DNA from: Aquatica leii
Lineage: Eukaryota > Arthropoda > Insecta > Coleoptera > Lampyridae
Direction: 5' to 3'
Assembly (NCBI GenBank): GCA_035610365.1
Contig: CM069432.1
Span: 225,516,532 to 225,580,531 of the forward strand
DNA: 64,000 bases
Of this stretch, positions 34,460-46,689 are shown piece after piece (position 1 is the first letter of the stretch; every line of letters starts with the position of its first letter). A program made the position numbers and the translations under genes. The notes beneath the pieces were generated by a model, which saw only the letters and a list, made by a program, of their open reading frames with translations, did not search any database and was not told the DNA's origin.

Positions 34460-36535
34460 AAATGGCAAGTGCAAGTAACTTAAAAACAAGAAATAAAAGT
34501 GCCTGTTCTATATTTGGACAAGGAAGTGATTTGGACAATAGAGTTTTACCGACATATTACGCCTGAAATTAATTCTAAAGAGGCAACATCTTTTGATATT
34601 TCTCAGATTCTTATACAAAAAATACAAGAACAATGGAAACGGGCTTCAATTCCAACCCTCAGTAAGCCAAGAATAGTAAAAATGTTAAAAGAGTACCATA
34701 AAAAGTATATGAACATCAAAAAATCATCCCACAAAAAAGACTTTTTTTACTTGAAATCAGATGCTTTTGTAAAGCAAGCAAAAACAACTATGTTTGATAT
34801 ATCCTACTGCAAATGCAAGAACTGTAGTTGTAGTAAGGATAAGAAAATTCCAAAATTGGAACAAGCTTTTATCATAGATCAGAGAACACTTTGACAAATG
34901 GCTATAGAAAAAGTAGATATTAAAACAACACAACAAATGTTAAAAAAACTTAATCGAAAGTTAGCTTCAGAAACAGCTCGTATAAATTTGCAAATAGCTG
35001 CTGCTGCAAGTAATTCAAAATAAGTTGCTGTTGATAACGAACAAGAAGATAAAGAAATTGTTCCAGCAGAAACGACAGATTTGTTAGATAGATACTTTAT
35101 CTGCAATATACAAGATGAACCGTCTACTTCTTCAGGGGTGATGTCAACACAAATGAGAAAATCTCTAACAATAGTAGCTTTAGAATTTGATAGGACTTCT
35201 GTTTCTGATTGTAGAGCAGCAAGAATTGCCTCTGCTGTGTTAATGGATTTTGGCATCATATCAGAAAATGCAAAAAGTAACATAATAAACAGATCGAAAA
35301 TTCGAAGAGCTAGAAAAAGACAAAGGAACTTACTCCAAGTACGTGAAAAGGGAGAACGTCAATGCCCTGCAGCAGTTTATTTTGACAGTAGAAAAGACCG
35401 AATCGTAAAAATGGAACGACGTGGTAAAAAATATTACCGAACAACTGTGGCAAAAAGTATGTTAAATTACTAGAAATCATATGCAGACTTATCCCAACTC
35501 GTAGCGTTGGGATGCGACGGAACCGTTACGAATACTGGTACAAAGAGGGAAATTTTAAGACTCATTGAAATAGATTTAAGCCGAAACTTACATTGGTTTA
35601 TATGCCAGATACATGGCAATGAACTTCCTCTTCGGCATTTGTTTTATAGCATAGACGGTACAACAACTGGACCAAAAAGTTTTTCTGGTCCAATTGGAAC
35701 TCTACTTGTGACTTGTGAGACATTACCAGTAGTGACATTCGATAAAATTGACTCTAAACTACCATTGATGGACGTAAAAGACCTTAGTTCTAATCAGAAA
35801 TACCTATTGGAGATCAGTTAAGCTGTCATAAGTGGAAAAGTGTCTGATGATCTGGAAAAAAGAAATCCAGGAAAGTTGGCTCACGCACGTTGGGTTGCTT
35901 TTGCTAACAGAATATTACGACTATATATTTCCACCAATCAGTCAAACGAAAATTTGAAAAAACTGGCGGATTATGTGGTAAAAGTGTATGCACCTATTTG
36001 GTTCCGCATAAAAAATATAATTTATGTACAGATGGTGCAAATAACCTGTTTCATCTCATAAAACCTTCCCGCTATTTAAATGAGAATGACAGAAAAAATG
36101 TCGATGCGGCGATTTAAAGAAACGCTTATTTCGCGCATCCTGAAAATGTACTTCTTTGTATGGTTGCTGATCCACGACAGCATATTAGGGAGATTGCATT
36201 ACGCCGCATTTTAAAAGTGAGAAGCGCTAAAAAGAATGACATGGCAGCTACATTTTAATGGTAGACTGGCAAAATTGTGACATAACCGATCCACCAGCAC
36301 TAGTTAAATATTTTGATGAAGAGCTCAAACGTTTTATACAAACTAAAGAATCGCCAGAGGTTCCAAAATTTCCTTGTCACACACAGCCGGTCGAAAGACA
36401 TATTAAGCTCGTTACGGAAGCTTTCTCATCAATGTGCGGCCACATAAGAAGAGATGGCTTTATTCGCTCTAAACTTCATTCTCTGAATTTAAGGCCCAAA
36501 TTTGAAACAAAGAAAGATTTTAATGCAATGTAAAA
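34460..36535 (+). pseudogene. Decayed transposase-like gene of an unnamed insect multicopy family
   Basis: Five open blocks lie in order on the plus strand. First, 34499-34894 has KRASIPTLSKPRIVKMLKEY, then ISYCKCKNCSCSKDKKIPK and LEQAFIIDQRTL. Second, 35081-35473 has VALEFDRTSVSDCRAARIAS and a basic RARKRQRN stretch. Third, 35507-35821 has CDGTVTNTGTKREILRLIE, HWFICQIHGNELPLRHLF and IDGTTTGPKSFSGPIG. Fourth, 35840-36061 has KLAHARWVAFANRILRLYIS. Fifth, 36258-36533 has CHTQPVERHIKLVTEAFSSM. The order and motifs are those of a widespread insect/cnidarian multicopy family with a probable RNase-H-like core (CDGT Asp). An ATG at 34460 gives a better start context but needs a frameshift. TGA, TAA and TAG stops separate the blocks. 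Confidence 0.65.
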
Positions 36536-36596
36536 TTAAGCAAGGTTTTTAACAAATAAACTTATTTACTTTAAAATTTCTTTTATTGCCACATCT

Positions 36597-36960
36597 TCGA
36601 TTTATAAAAATTCAAAAACCTAAAATTTAAGGGTGGGGCGGACCCTCATAATATTTTTTTATCTTAAAAAATGAAATATAGCAGTCATTTAGATCACATT
36701 ATGCAACATTCCCGCCCTAGTGCTAGTTCGATTTGTAAAAATTCAAAAAGTCGAAATTTAACGGTGGGGCGGACCCTCGTAATATTTTTTTATCTTAAAA
36801 AATCAATATAGCAGTGATTTAGATCCCACAATGCAACATTCCCGCACTAGCACTAGTTCGATTTATAAAAATTCAAATAGTCGAAATTCAAGGGTGGGGC
36901 GGACCCTCGCAATATTTTTTAATCTCAAAACATAAAACATTATAGCATTTTATATCAAAA
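36597..36960 (+). repeat. Tandem repeat, period about 130 bp, 2.6 copies
   Basis: Units start TCGATTT at 36597, 36728 and 36858. Each contains AAAAATTCAAA, then a GGTGGGGCGGACCCTC word, TAATATTTTTT.ATCT, TATAGCAGT and ATGCAACATTCCCGC. The third unit is incomplete. The array directly follows the transposase-like pseudogene and could be its subterminal repeats. An AAGGGTCCGTC word occurs on the 5' side at 34197 and resembles the complement of the GGACCCT core. Confidence 0.85.
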
Positions 36961-36999
36961 AATGTTAGTTTCTATCACTAGTGTCAAGTCAATTTCCAA

Positions 37000-39900
37000 A
37001 AATAAAAATTTTGGATTTATTTCGTTGCAACCTAGTATACAGTAATCGTTGTTATTTGAAAATGTCGTTAAGTAACAACGAACAGTTCTAGACAGAATAA
37101 TATGTTACCGTCACATCGCACCAAATCTCAATACCTGCAACTACTCACAGAAACATCGCAGAAGTAGCAAGTGCACTCAAATCAAAAGTTTAGGGTAATC
37201 ATTCCGCACATATGACTACTTTGTGCTACTGCTTTCGTAAGACTGTGCAATCTAAAATAGTAATTCTTGTGTGTATTATGTATAAAGTTGGTAGTAAGCT
37301 AGATCAACGCATTAATTTTAGTCAATGCTAAAATCATCAGAACAGTTATCTATTGTCAAATATTTTTAAATATGAAATTAGAAAGTAGGCAGACGCTGAT
37401 AACTGTAACGGGCTGATTTTTTCTTACAATCGAATTCCTTTACTTGGGTTTTTCTCATTGCGTGTGAGCAGCGTGGGTTGCCTGCAATTTTAAATTAATT
37501 ACGGATTGTAAGTCAATCTAACATTCATTATAAGCATAATGTTAAAGATTGGTCTACGGAACTATTATTTTAAACCGTTCTGCATTATTGTTAGAATTAC
37601 ATTGTATCAAACAATAATGTCTATTGACATATTAGTGACAAATGTTCTATGTATTACTTATCTTACTACCTGGAATACTGAAAAAAAAATTTAAATTTAA
37701 ACTAATTTCAAACAAATCCTTATAACTTATAAAAATGGATATAGGAAACCTTTATACCAATTCATGCAGAATTTTATTGATTTTTTAACATCCTAGTATG
37801 TATCCGTTTGAAAAAATTGAGTTTTACGCATATAAAACTTGTTAACTTTGGCATTATATTATGAACACTCTGTATTTGTATTGGACCTTTACAAAATACT
37901 GTTGAAAAGATGATAATTTGAATTAATAGTGATAGAAACATCGAAGCTTAAACTTCGTAATTTGACAAGATATGAATTTTTAAAGTTGATGTTACAAATG
38001 TGAAAATTTTCAAAAACATCTAAATATCTCACAAACCGTCGACTTTTGGGATAATGAGCTACAAACAAAATTAGTTTAAAATTACACGTAAGATTGAAAA
38101 AATTAATAAAAAGTATAGCATTCCATATAAAATAAAAAAGCTGATGTCATTTCCGGTATAACCGAAAGTGATAGGGTCTTGAATATGTTTTAATTATAAA
38201 GCCAATAACCATTTATTTAATATTTAAAAAAATCAAAATTAAATTCTGATTGGAGGTATATAAACTTTTAACGAACGGGTTACGGGAAAAACCCTGTATA
38301 TAATTGTCAAAACTAGCAGCTTTTAAATATCAACTTTTTTATGTAAAGTAGGTTAAGTTACAAGAGAATAAATTAATTATAATTAACTGCATCTTTTAAT
38401 TATTTTAATGAAAGAAAAAGATTTAAACAAAAGCCTGTAATTTGATCTCCCTAAAATCTTTTTTTTTCATGGAAAGTGTATTTTATAAAATAAAATAAAG
38501 TTAACAAATTTAATGTTCAACAAAAATTAAAGTATTGTTATTACATTATAAATTAATGTTAAATTCAGCCATAAAATGTAATTATATAAACCATAATTAA
38601 ATAAACTAAATTAATGTTACATTTAATTATTAGCATCGTCTAAATGCCGCAAAGTTTAGTTGTGTATAAATAGCTGTTAAAATTATATAAATTTAATACA
38701 AGTACAAATTCAAACACTTTATTTTAAAAAAAAATTAATTTAATATTAAAATAACAAATATATTCTATTAAGAACAAAATAAATGTATCTACTTTTGTGG
38801 GTACATCAGAAAAATAACTTTTATACCTTTAATTGTATTCAATTCGCTAAATTGGGTTTTATATTTTTAAAAACAAATTTTCTGATTTGGCAAATTGTAT
38901 AGTTTGCATTACATTTTATTACGAACAGAAAAATGGTAATATTCTATTTTCTTCAAAGCATTTATAGGATATTTTAAAATACGAAACGCTTTTGCCGTAC
39001 AAGATTGTCAACTATGTAAGCAATCATAAAAGGATTTTATATCGTTTATCTTATAACGAATAAAGAGAAATAGTTAACATTGACTTTTTATTTTTATAAA
39101 GTGTCGTGTAAACAATGTAGAAGTATGCTTCAAAAACAAAGTTGTCTTATTTTACATAAATCACGAATTCATGTCTTTGAAATCGCTTCTTGTGATATTT
39201 TCTGCTTTATCTCGATTCAAACTGTTTAAATTTCTTTTGCTTGCTTACACAAGGGTTTTCAACATATGGGCGTAATAAAAATAACCCATATACCAACTCA
39301 ACATAAGGTTTGTAATATTCTTTTAGCATTTTTGTTATTTAATGGTTTTACGTGGGTACGATACTGATCCGTTTGTATTTTAACAAAAATCTTGCATAAC
39401 ATATTTAATTTATACTAATGATTTATAAATTTAAAAACCATATTGTTTGTATTTTAAAATAAACAAACTGTACACTTTTATTTAATTTAAATTTTAAAGA
39501 CTTGGTTAAATAAGTCTTCTTGTTCTAAATTAAATTTTACAAATAATTGTTTCTCTATTACATTATACTATCTAATGTAAATTAGATATAACTTTTAGTT
39601 TAGTAACAAGCTGATATATTGAACAGATAAATTGTTAGGTTAACTTAACTTAATTTAATCATATGTATTAAGCACGTAATAGTACATAATACTTAGAATA
39701 AACCAAAAACATAACTTATTGTAAATAATTATAATAGAACTATTTCGTAACTATTTTATTTAAATTAATGAGATAGTATCTTTTAGCTTTATAAACTAGT
39801 CAATTGCTAAACCAATGCTCAGGAAAAATGAGTTACATTCATGTAAAATGTATATTATCAAATGTTCTAATAGCTAAGAAAGGACTTATATTAATATTAC

Positions 39901-41030
39901 AAAACTTTTACAAAAAGATTCATTTTAGTTCAACATAAAATCATGATTTATTCCTATTGAAAGAGAGGATTAATGAAAACAGAAACCTTTTAGTTCATTA
40001 AAAGATAGTATATATGAATAAACGAAAAATACTTTTGCGGTTCTTTTATGTACGAATTAAAATAAAAAAACCTTTTTCTATCTATACTACGCAAAAGCAC
40101 ACCAATACTGTTATAAGCCCGAAGCTTTAATAACCGCAATAGTTGTACTGTTAACAATAAGGGTACAATCAGAACAGTAGAGAGCAAACAAATCCGTCCA
40201 TATATACAAAGAGGCGCAAACATTAACAGCTGAGGGCTTGGCAAATATAAACTATTACTAATTTACAGTCACAATATGTATGCTGCTTAAGTCGAAGCAA
40301 TAAGCCATGTAAAGCTCAATCAAAAAGAACACTTTTAAAATTGGATACTAGAACTAATAGAATACAATGTTATTAATTTGTAAAATATTATATATTGCAT
40401 TTAAACTGTTCATTAGTAACATTTGTTCATTATAAATAACAGCAACACATTAAATCTATAGCAATTGAAATGTGTAACTATTAATTGGTGTACTCATAAT
40501 TATGTTTAAATAATTATATAACAAATTTTAATTTAATTATCAAAATAATTTTGTTTAAATATTTTTTTTATATTAAAATAGAGAAATTCATTTGAAGTTG
40601 TTTACTTTACGTAAACAACAGATATACCATAAAAAACAAAAATAAATCTAATATTAAATTAACTTGCAGAAAAAGACGTCTGTGTTGTGTACCAATATAG
40701 TTTTTTTTTGACAACCCACATAGCAATTTTTGGATTTAATATGTTTTAAAGAAAATATGTATTATAGCTATTAAAGTTTGATAAAAGTTTTAAAAACGTC
40801 TTTTGTCGCATTGTATTTAAATGTCTATAAAACGGATATAAAAACCTATAAATATTTTAAAATCCACAATACAAACATATTAAAACTGGAAAATTATTTA
40901 TTCGTATAAGTATATAGCAAAAAATTATAATTAATTGTCTGTATAAACACATTTTGTTAGTATTGCTATAAAACAAATGTATAACATTTTTCTATTAAAA
41001 ATACTAAAATTAAAAAATAAAGATGTCGTA
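37000..41030. other. Long AT-rich stretch without recognisable gene
   Basis: No protein motif is seen in any frame. A GGTTACGGGAAAAACCCTGTATA phrase at 38278-38301 resembles ends of old DNA transposons and related words in the foldback repeat (ACCCTGTATAATATA), but nothing more is recognisable. The minus frame at 39990-40244 has no known domain. Confidence 0.45.
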
Positions 41031-41035
41031 ATTGA

Positions 41036-41323
41036 TACTTACCGATTCTATGCAAAATTTGTAGTTTTGCCAATTTAGGTAATTTTAAAATTGCTGTTGA
41101 ACACAACCCATTTTTAGTTAAGAATTGCAGGATACCTAAGACATGTGTAAAAATGGCTCGGGACGTAGAGGGTAGTTTTAAGAAGAAAATTATTGTTTCT
41201 AACGATCGTAACAGCAAATATATGTTACTCGTCCCGCGGTTCATTACAGTCAAACAATTTATCATCGGTGCCAGTTTACCAGAAAGACCTTTAAAGAACA
41301 AATTATTTAATTTTTGTTTTTAA
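41036..41323 (+). other. Open frame of 95 codons, possible exon or unknown gene
   Basis: A plus-strand frame bounded by TGA (41033) and TAA (41321) has composition unlike its surroundings. It includes NCRIPKTCVKMARDVEGSFK, then KKIIVSNDRNSKYMLLVPRF and GASLPERPLKNK. Its only internal ATG gives 57 residues, so an upstream exon may be required. A possible acceptor (TTTGTAG) ends at 41064. An AATAAA lies downstream at about 41393. The opposite strand is open too (40966-41301) with a strong donor-like GTAAGTAT at 41045-41038, but that translation is more hydrophobic. I do not recognise the product on either strand. Confidence 0.3.
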
Positions 41324-41523
41324 AGAATCTAGATTAAAGAAATGGTTTAAAAATTGGTTAAAACAGTTATCATAAAAATAGATTCAGCACAAAATAAATA
41401 CAGTATTTTCGACATGTTTCAATAAAATAAAAAATAAATTTTATATAATATCTTATCGCTTTAAAAAACTTGCAATTTTTAAATAGTATTAATAATGCAA
41501 AAAAAACTTGTAAACAATATTTG

Positions 41524-41822
41524 ATTATAGTCCAGTCAAATAGCGAAAACAACCGGTAAACTTCTTCAATTTGATAAAGACGTTCATTATGGCAAACTTC
41601 TTAACATACTGAAAATCCTGGACTCAATCTGTTACGTTCGAGCCGTCATATTGGAAAAAAGGTGCTCCTATTCGCTTTTTCGTAAATATCTCTGAAACCG
41701 TTAATTTTATCGGAATAATTGTGTTACAAAAAATATAGTTTATTAATTTCTCTATAACTTCCGTATATCTGTTTCGCGGTTTATCAACGTCGAATATGCC
41801 AATAATCATTATTTTTGACCCG
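41524..41822 (+). repeat. Left terminal inverted repeat
   Basis: It begins near ATAGTCCAGTCAAAT and ends near AATAATCATTATTTTT. It is strongly similar to the complement of 44714-45044. Confidence 0.85.
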
Positions 41823-41962
41823 ATTCTCTTAAAATCTAGTTTTTGGCAGTATAGTTACTGAAAAAACCTCAATAAACTAAAAACTAGTATATAGTATAGT
41901 AGATTAGTACAGAAGTAGTAAATGTGTGATACGTTGGCAGTATTAAAAAAAAAAGAAAAATT

Positions 41963-42106
41963 TCAATAAATAAATTTTTTACCAATAAAAATCGTAGAAC
42001 GCGACGTACTAGGAGTGATATTATTTAGGGTCTCAGGTTCTTCAACATCATCGGGATCTACATCATCTTCTTCAATTTCTTTCTCGACAGAGCTCTCACT
42101 CTCCAT
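41963..42106 (-). pseudogene. Acidic C-terminal frame within the long-TIR element
   Basis: A 47-codon minus frame begins MESESSVEKEIEEDDVDPDD, continues VEEPETLNNITPSTSRS and ends at TGA. Acidic tails of this type could be the last part of the element's main protein, which reads towards it from 42390. A gap of about 280 unreadable bases separates the two. Function is unknown. Confidence 0.4.
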
Positions 42107-42389
42107 TTCAATGATCATATTCGAGTTCATTCATATACCACTAATGTAAGAAAATTTGGGAAAAGAAAATTCGGCATGAGGTAATGAGAAGTTAGGAATT
42201 ACTAGCGATGCCTAAACCATCCGGATCATCTTAAATTTAAAGTTCTACGTTCACATATCTGTGAGTGTTGTGTTGTGAAATGTTATGTCAGTGTCCGTGC
42301 AGTTTTCACAGTTGTTAGAAGGTGTACAAAATTTTTATAAAAACTTAGTGAAAGATAATGCAGAAAGAAGAAGACACGTCTCTACTATT

Positions 42390-44640
42390 AATCGTAAGTT
42401 AGAATATTTTCTGCATCCGCAAGCCAAACTGCAGTTTTTTTTTGCAATTGCAAAATACCAGATTAATCAATTGATCTAGAGCAGGTGGGTTCAGTGTCAA
42501 CACAAGTTCGAAGAAAGCACGTACTCTTTTCCAGCCCCAAAGTTTGGGACATTTTTCATTCCCACGCCACTTCTGTACCTGATGACACACGCGCAAGGAG
42601 TGTTGCTAAGCCGCAGCTGCCGTAGGTGGTAACGCAGCTAAGTTCGGCTTACTTCTAACTTGATTTTATGAACGGCTAGTATCTATGTCAATTCAAAGAT
42701 GTTGCAGATACGCCATATACTTGGTCGTTTTCTCAATATTTTTAAGACCTTCAATTTACCTTTCTGGAAAAGACAGGATGTTGTATCACATTCGCTAAAA
42801 GAATGAGCAAATAGAATCATATCTTGTAAATGTGATTGATGCAATTGTAGACTTTGCTAACAATAGATTCTTTTTTCAGTTCGTCCTTTTCCTCGCTTTG
42901 CAAAGTAAATATCTCGTTTAGGTGGGGCCACAGTCGTCAAAATCACTACAAAATCTATATCCTCGCCTATGATGACAACTTGGTTTTCTTCCGATATCTC
43001 GATAGCCGTTCTTACGATTAAAGTCTTGGCGTCGTCTGCAGCTTGTTTAACGGTGAATCCTTCGCTTTCGAATTTCGTTGACAATATTGAGATGAATCGA
43101 CTCCTATTTTTTCATTACTTTTCTTGCGTGATGGCAACAGCCATAGTTTCATCAAAGTGTACGTCTGCACTGGTGTGCTTCAAGCTACGTCGGGTCTGCT
43201 CGGTTTTCTTCGTATTCACAGTGCTGTTGCTATAGCCATCGAAAATAATCACGGAGCTCTCTCCAAAATGATTTTGTACATAATTAAAGTAGCCAAAGCA
43301 AATTCCAAGATAAGATAGATTTCGGTGCCATAGCACGCGGTGTAAGAGGAATCCACCGTCGATAAATTAAGTGCAGTCAACAGGAATTGTGTTCGCAGAC
43401 GTTTTCTTGAAAAAATTTTGTCTTCCTCATGTGACGCTAGTTCATACTCCAAGTAATCTGTTAATTCGTCGTAATCTTTTTTTGCAATCATAATTCTTTG
43501 GAAAAGCAGTACCGGATCAATTAGAACTATCGTATCATGGATTTTTATCGCGGAGTTAACAGTAGTCAGAGACAATTCTCTACTAGCACGTTTTATCTGA
43601 ACATACTTGAAATTATTTTTGATGATATCCTTCATTGCTTTCTTTCCTAATCTTTACTGCATTGTGGGAAATTGTTTTTTTATTGCCAACTACTCCAGTA
43701 CTGATCGACATTATTTTATCACCAATCGAAAATGGATCATGACATGAGAACCAGTTATCTAGTCGTTAAGACGTCATCGTTATCTCTTTTTACTCGAAAT
43801 TATCTAGAATCCACATGGTATTCCCTGATGCAGTATTCTTCTAAAGTTTCGCAGATAGCATGCTAAAGTTCATTTGCTAAGCACGCTATCAATAAAACTT
43901 TGACCAGCTAGACCGCCGACAACCTTCATATTTCTTATGAGAATATGTTCAATGGTCCAGATCAAAACTTGTCCGTTCGTCTTATCCTAAATAATCCATA
44001 GTCAGCAAATTTGCGATACTTGTCAATAGGCATCTTGGATTTCAGATCAAGCATGTCTTGAAGATATATATGACAGGATTTTGCATAAGAAATATGTTCA
44101 CTCGCGTGTACAATTTCTAAATGACTTATCCAGTCGCCTTCCCTTTCCGTTTGGATATATTGTTTTACCAAATTAACCATTCGAAAATATTGGATCCACA
44201 ATTTTGCCGTTGGATCATTTGTTTCAATTTGTAGTAATTGTAGTTTTATTTTCTCGCAGATCCGTTGGATAGTAGGTTCTTCAAGAATCGATGCCAAAGT
44301 CGGAGGATCATTATCGAAATCAGAATATTATTAACGGCCTGACGCTCAACAATTGAGAAATCGTCGTTGTAAAAAATTATTTTTGCGAGGGCCAATTGCA
44401 CTAGCAAATGTCCTCGAATGGCACGTGCATAGGCGTGACCTGTGAGCATTTTTTGGCCAAAAATTAAGCCTATATCACGCTCAGCAGCTCTTTCAAGCCA
44501 CTTCCTGCCATGATAAATCTTATGCAGCCCAGAAACGACATTATCAGATAAAATCCTCTTAATCTTACAATAACATTAGATAAATTTGAATCTGCACCCA
44601 GTGACGAAACTATATCGAGTGCTCTCATGTATAAGCGCTG
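42390..44640 (-). pseudogene. Long-TIR element gene: FEN/PIN-like 'GCDTTSA' family, broken
   Basis: Blocks from 5' to 3' on the minus strand are: LRGFYLIMSFLGCIRFIMAG, SGLKELLS (44500-44600); LTGHAYARAIRGHLLVQLAL (44385-44449); DPTAKLWIQYFRMVNLVKQ, FRIRRTDKF (43962-44220); IKIHDTIVLIDPVLLFQRI (43490-43570); FDGYSNSTVNTKKTEQTRR (about 43180-43240); GEDIDFVVIL (42940-42970); ILFAHSFSECDTTSCLFQKG (42770-42830); CHQVQKW, ALDQLINLVFCNCKK (42400-42590). The FDGY...K..E..RR and GEDxDxxVLL pair recalls FEN1/PIN-like nucleases. The HAxSGCDTTSA motif marks a large insect/cnidarian multicopy family. Frameshifts and stops break it in at least five places. It is probably the element's mobilising protein, which is inference. 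Confidence 0.75.
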
Positions 44641-44713
44641 GCGAAACGTGACAAAAGTAGCACAATACCATTATAATACTATTATGTCTAAATACGAAAA
44701 GTGAAGAGCCAGG

Positions 44714-45044
44714 ATAAAAAATAATGATTATTGCCATATTCGACGTTGATATACCACGAAACTAACACATACACGAAAAAAATGTATTCATGCTTTTTTA
44801 TATAATTTAATTTAATTTTGTATAAAAAATTATTCCGATGAAATCAACGGTTTCAGAGATATTTACGAAAAACCGAATTGGAGCACCTTTTTTCCAAGAT
44901 GGCGGCTCAAACGTAATAGATTGAGTCCAGAATTTTTAGTATGTTGAAAAGTATGCCATAATGAACATCTATTCCAAATTGCAAAAGTTTACCGGTTATT
45001 TTCGCTATTTGTCAAAATCAGTTTTAATTTGACTAGACTATAAC
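44714..45044 (-). repeat. Right terminal inverted repeat
   Basis: It is the reverse complement of the left repeat, with an AT-rich expansion around 44775-44820. Confidence 0.85.
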
Positions 45045-45059
45045 AATAATGTATATTTT

Positions 45060-45660
45060 TTTTATGCGAACTAGACCAGGTCCGCTTAAAATACGGAAAC
45101 AAGTATTTTCTAGCTAAACTATTAACTTTCATTTAATGGTCTTTTTATAAGTCTGCTTTTATTAGTACTTTTGTTCCATTTCTTTTATGTGCTCATGAAA
45201 CTTCTCTATTGTTAGTCCCTTGTTTGTTCAATACTGTCGAGAAAGAAAGATTAGGAGCATGCAAAGAGTGAATTTTGATGCTCACATAACATATTTTTAA
45301 AGATGTTTTTATAATCTTGTGGTTTTTTAAATTTTTTATTACAGTTTTAAAAGCATTTAGTTTTTTTCTTTGGAGTCACGGTATAAAGTATTTTATCTGC
45401 TTTCGCTAAAGATATTCTTCATCATCTTCATATAAAATTTTTTTTAACAGCAACTTTAAATGGTCGTACGTTTCCTTTAAGAGACTGAACGAGCAACTGG
45501 CATAGATACATACTTATTTTTATTATAGGTGCTCCTTTTAAACTAATCTCATAAAAAGTTCATTCATTAGAAACATACGATGGAACACCTAAGGTACGTA
45601 CCAGAAATATCACTGCAATGTATGAGATTATTTCTAGGTAGAATGCAAGCTTTCACGGCC
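45060..45660. other. No recognised gene
   Basis: AT-rich DNA. A minus-strand charged stretch around 45170-45530 (for example YDHLKLLLKKILYEDDEE) might be an old coding remnant but has no recognised motif. Confidence 0.3.
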
Positions 45661-45670
45661 GTTGTTTAAT

Positions 45671-45757
45671 GTAGCACTGTTTTTCTGGTGTTGCCGCCTC
45701 ACTACACTTTTACTTAACGTTTCGCTGATCATGCGGCAACACCCGAAAAACAGTGCT
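45671..45757. repeat. Near-perfect 27-bp inverted repeat
   Basis: GTAGCACTGTTTTTCTGGTG..GCCGC (45671-45697) pairs with its complement at 45731-45757 with a single mismatch. The loop of 33 bases contains AACGTTTCGC, and GCTTTCACGGCCG lies just upstream (45649-45661). Words like these occur in terminal repeats of Penelope-like elements. No coding part is attached. Confidence 0.6.
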
Positions 45758-45913
45758 ACAGATTATTTCTTGTAAAAAATACGGTATACATGGAAATTCA
45801 CGATTTCTGTACCACATAAACGATTTACCTAAAACAAGTTGGTTTTTTGCTGAAAGTCGAGATACCAAAAGTATTTTTCGGTTGATAACATAATTTCGTA
45901 AGATCCTGAACAA

Positions 45914-46685
45914 ATCCTTTATTGGAAGAATATGTAAATTTGTTTATGAAGTGGTATTATTTGATGTATTTTTTGTTCTTTGAATTGTAACTTGCAGCAA
46001 TGCATATACAAAAGCAGCATTTAGCATTACAGAAATAGTGAATGGCAAACACCTATTTTTTTCGTAATTTCGTTTTTTAAGATGTTCAACCTATGTACGG
46101 CATATTTCAAGTAATGCTAGTTTTATAGCAAAGTTTTAGTTTTGCTACCGATAACAAGCGTTAAGGAACACCTTGGCGCATGAAGTCAGTATTAGATCCA
46201 CTCCGCAATTTCAGACAGCAAAAGCGGTACTCGCTACTGGAAAGGCGTTTGCCTTTTTCGTCAGCACCGATTAATTTCCATGTCACTGCGTTCGTTTAGA
46301 GGTACGACGTTTTTTTCTTTCTACAATTAAAGCAAGTAACATTAAATTTCTTTACGCCATTTCACTTTATTCCGTTGCATTTAAACTAGCTTTATTAATA
46401 TAGGTAATTTTTTTAGTAAGTAGGAGAGAGAAAAAAAACTACTTTATGTGTTTTTTTAATGCGATGTTTTGTAGATCTCGAGTGTTCACTTCATTACGCC
46501 AACTAATTTTTTTGAATAAAATTTATTCTGATTTTAAAAACATTCGACCTTAAAATAGCGACATACAATAACAATACAATACATAACATCATTTATTTCA
46601 ATATAAAAGACAAAACAAGTTATCGAGCTTAACATTACCTTCAAGGGCCGTAATAGTCATGCTTCAAAACTTTTATTTATTAACC
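45914..46685. other. Non-coding, includes repeat shared with 3.44 kb
   Basis: The segment 46435-46505 matches 3437-3505. The rest has no recognised feature. A small GC-richer patch at 46150-46310 is unassigned. Confidence 0.35.
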
Positions 46686-46689
46686 TCTG

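Larger units (their letters stand above)
41524..45044 (-). mobile_element. DNA transposon with ~0.3-kb terminal inverted repeats
   Basis: The left end 41524-41822 and the reverse complement of the right end 44714-45044 match along their length. They share TATAGTC.AGTCAAAT, AAAATAACCGGTAAACTT-like, GTTCATTATGGCA.ACTT, ACTCAATCT.TTACGTT, TGGAAAAAAGGTGCTCC, CGTAAATATCTCTGAAACCG and CGTCGAATAT, with one stretch of unrelated sequence where the right copy has about 35 extra bases. Between them lies one decayed minus-strand gene. The outer boundary is ambiguous because both flanks continue with TTAT/ATAA letters, so no target duplication can be named. Total length is about 3.5 kb. Confidence 0.85.

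Noticed and set aside
34879..35283. Minus-strand frame of 134 codons
   Set aside because: It is the complement of the transposase-like pseudogene, and the plus strand carries the family motifs.
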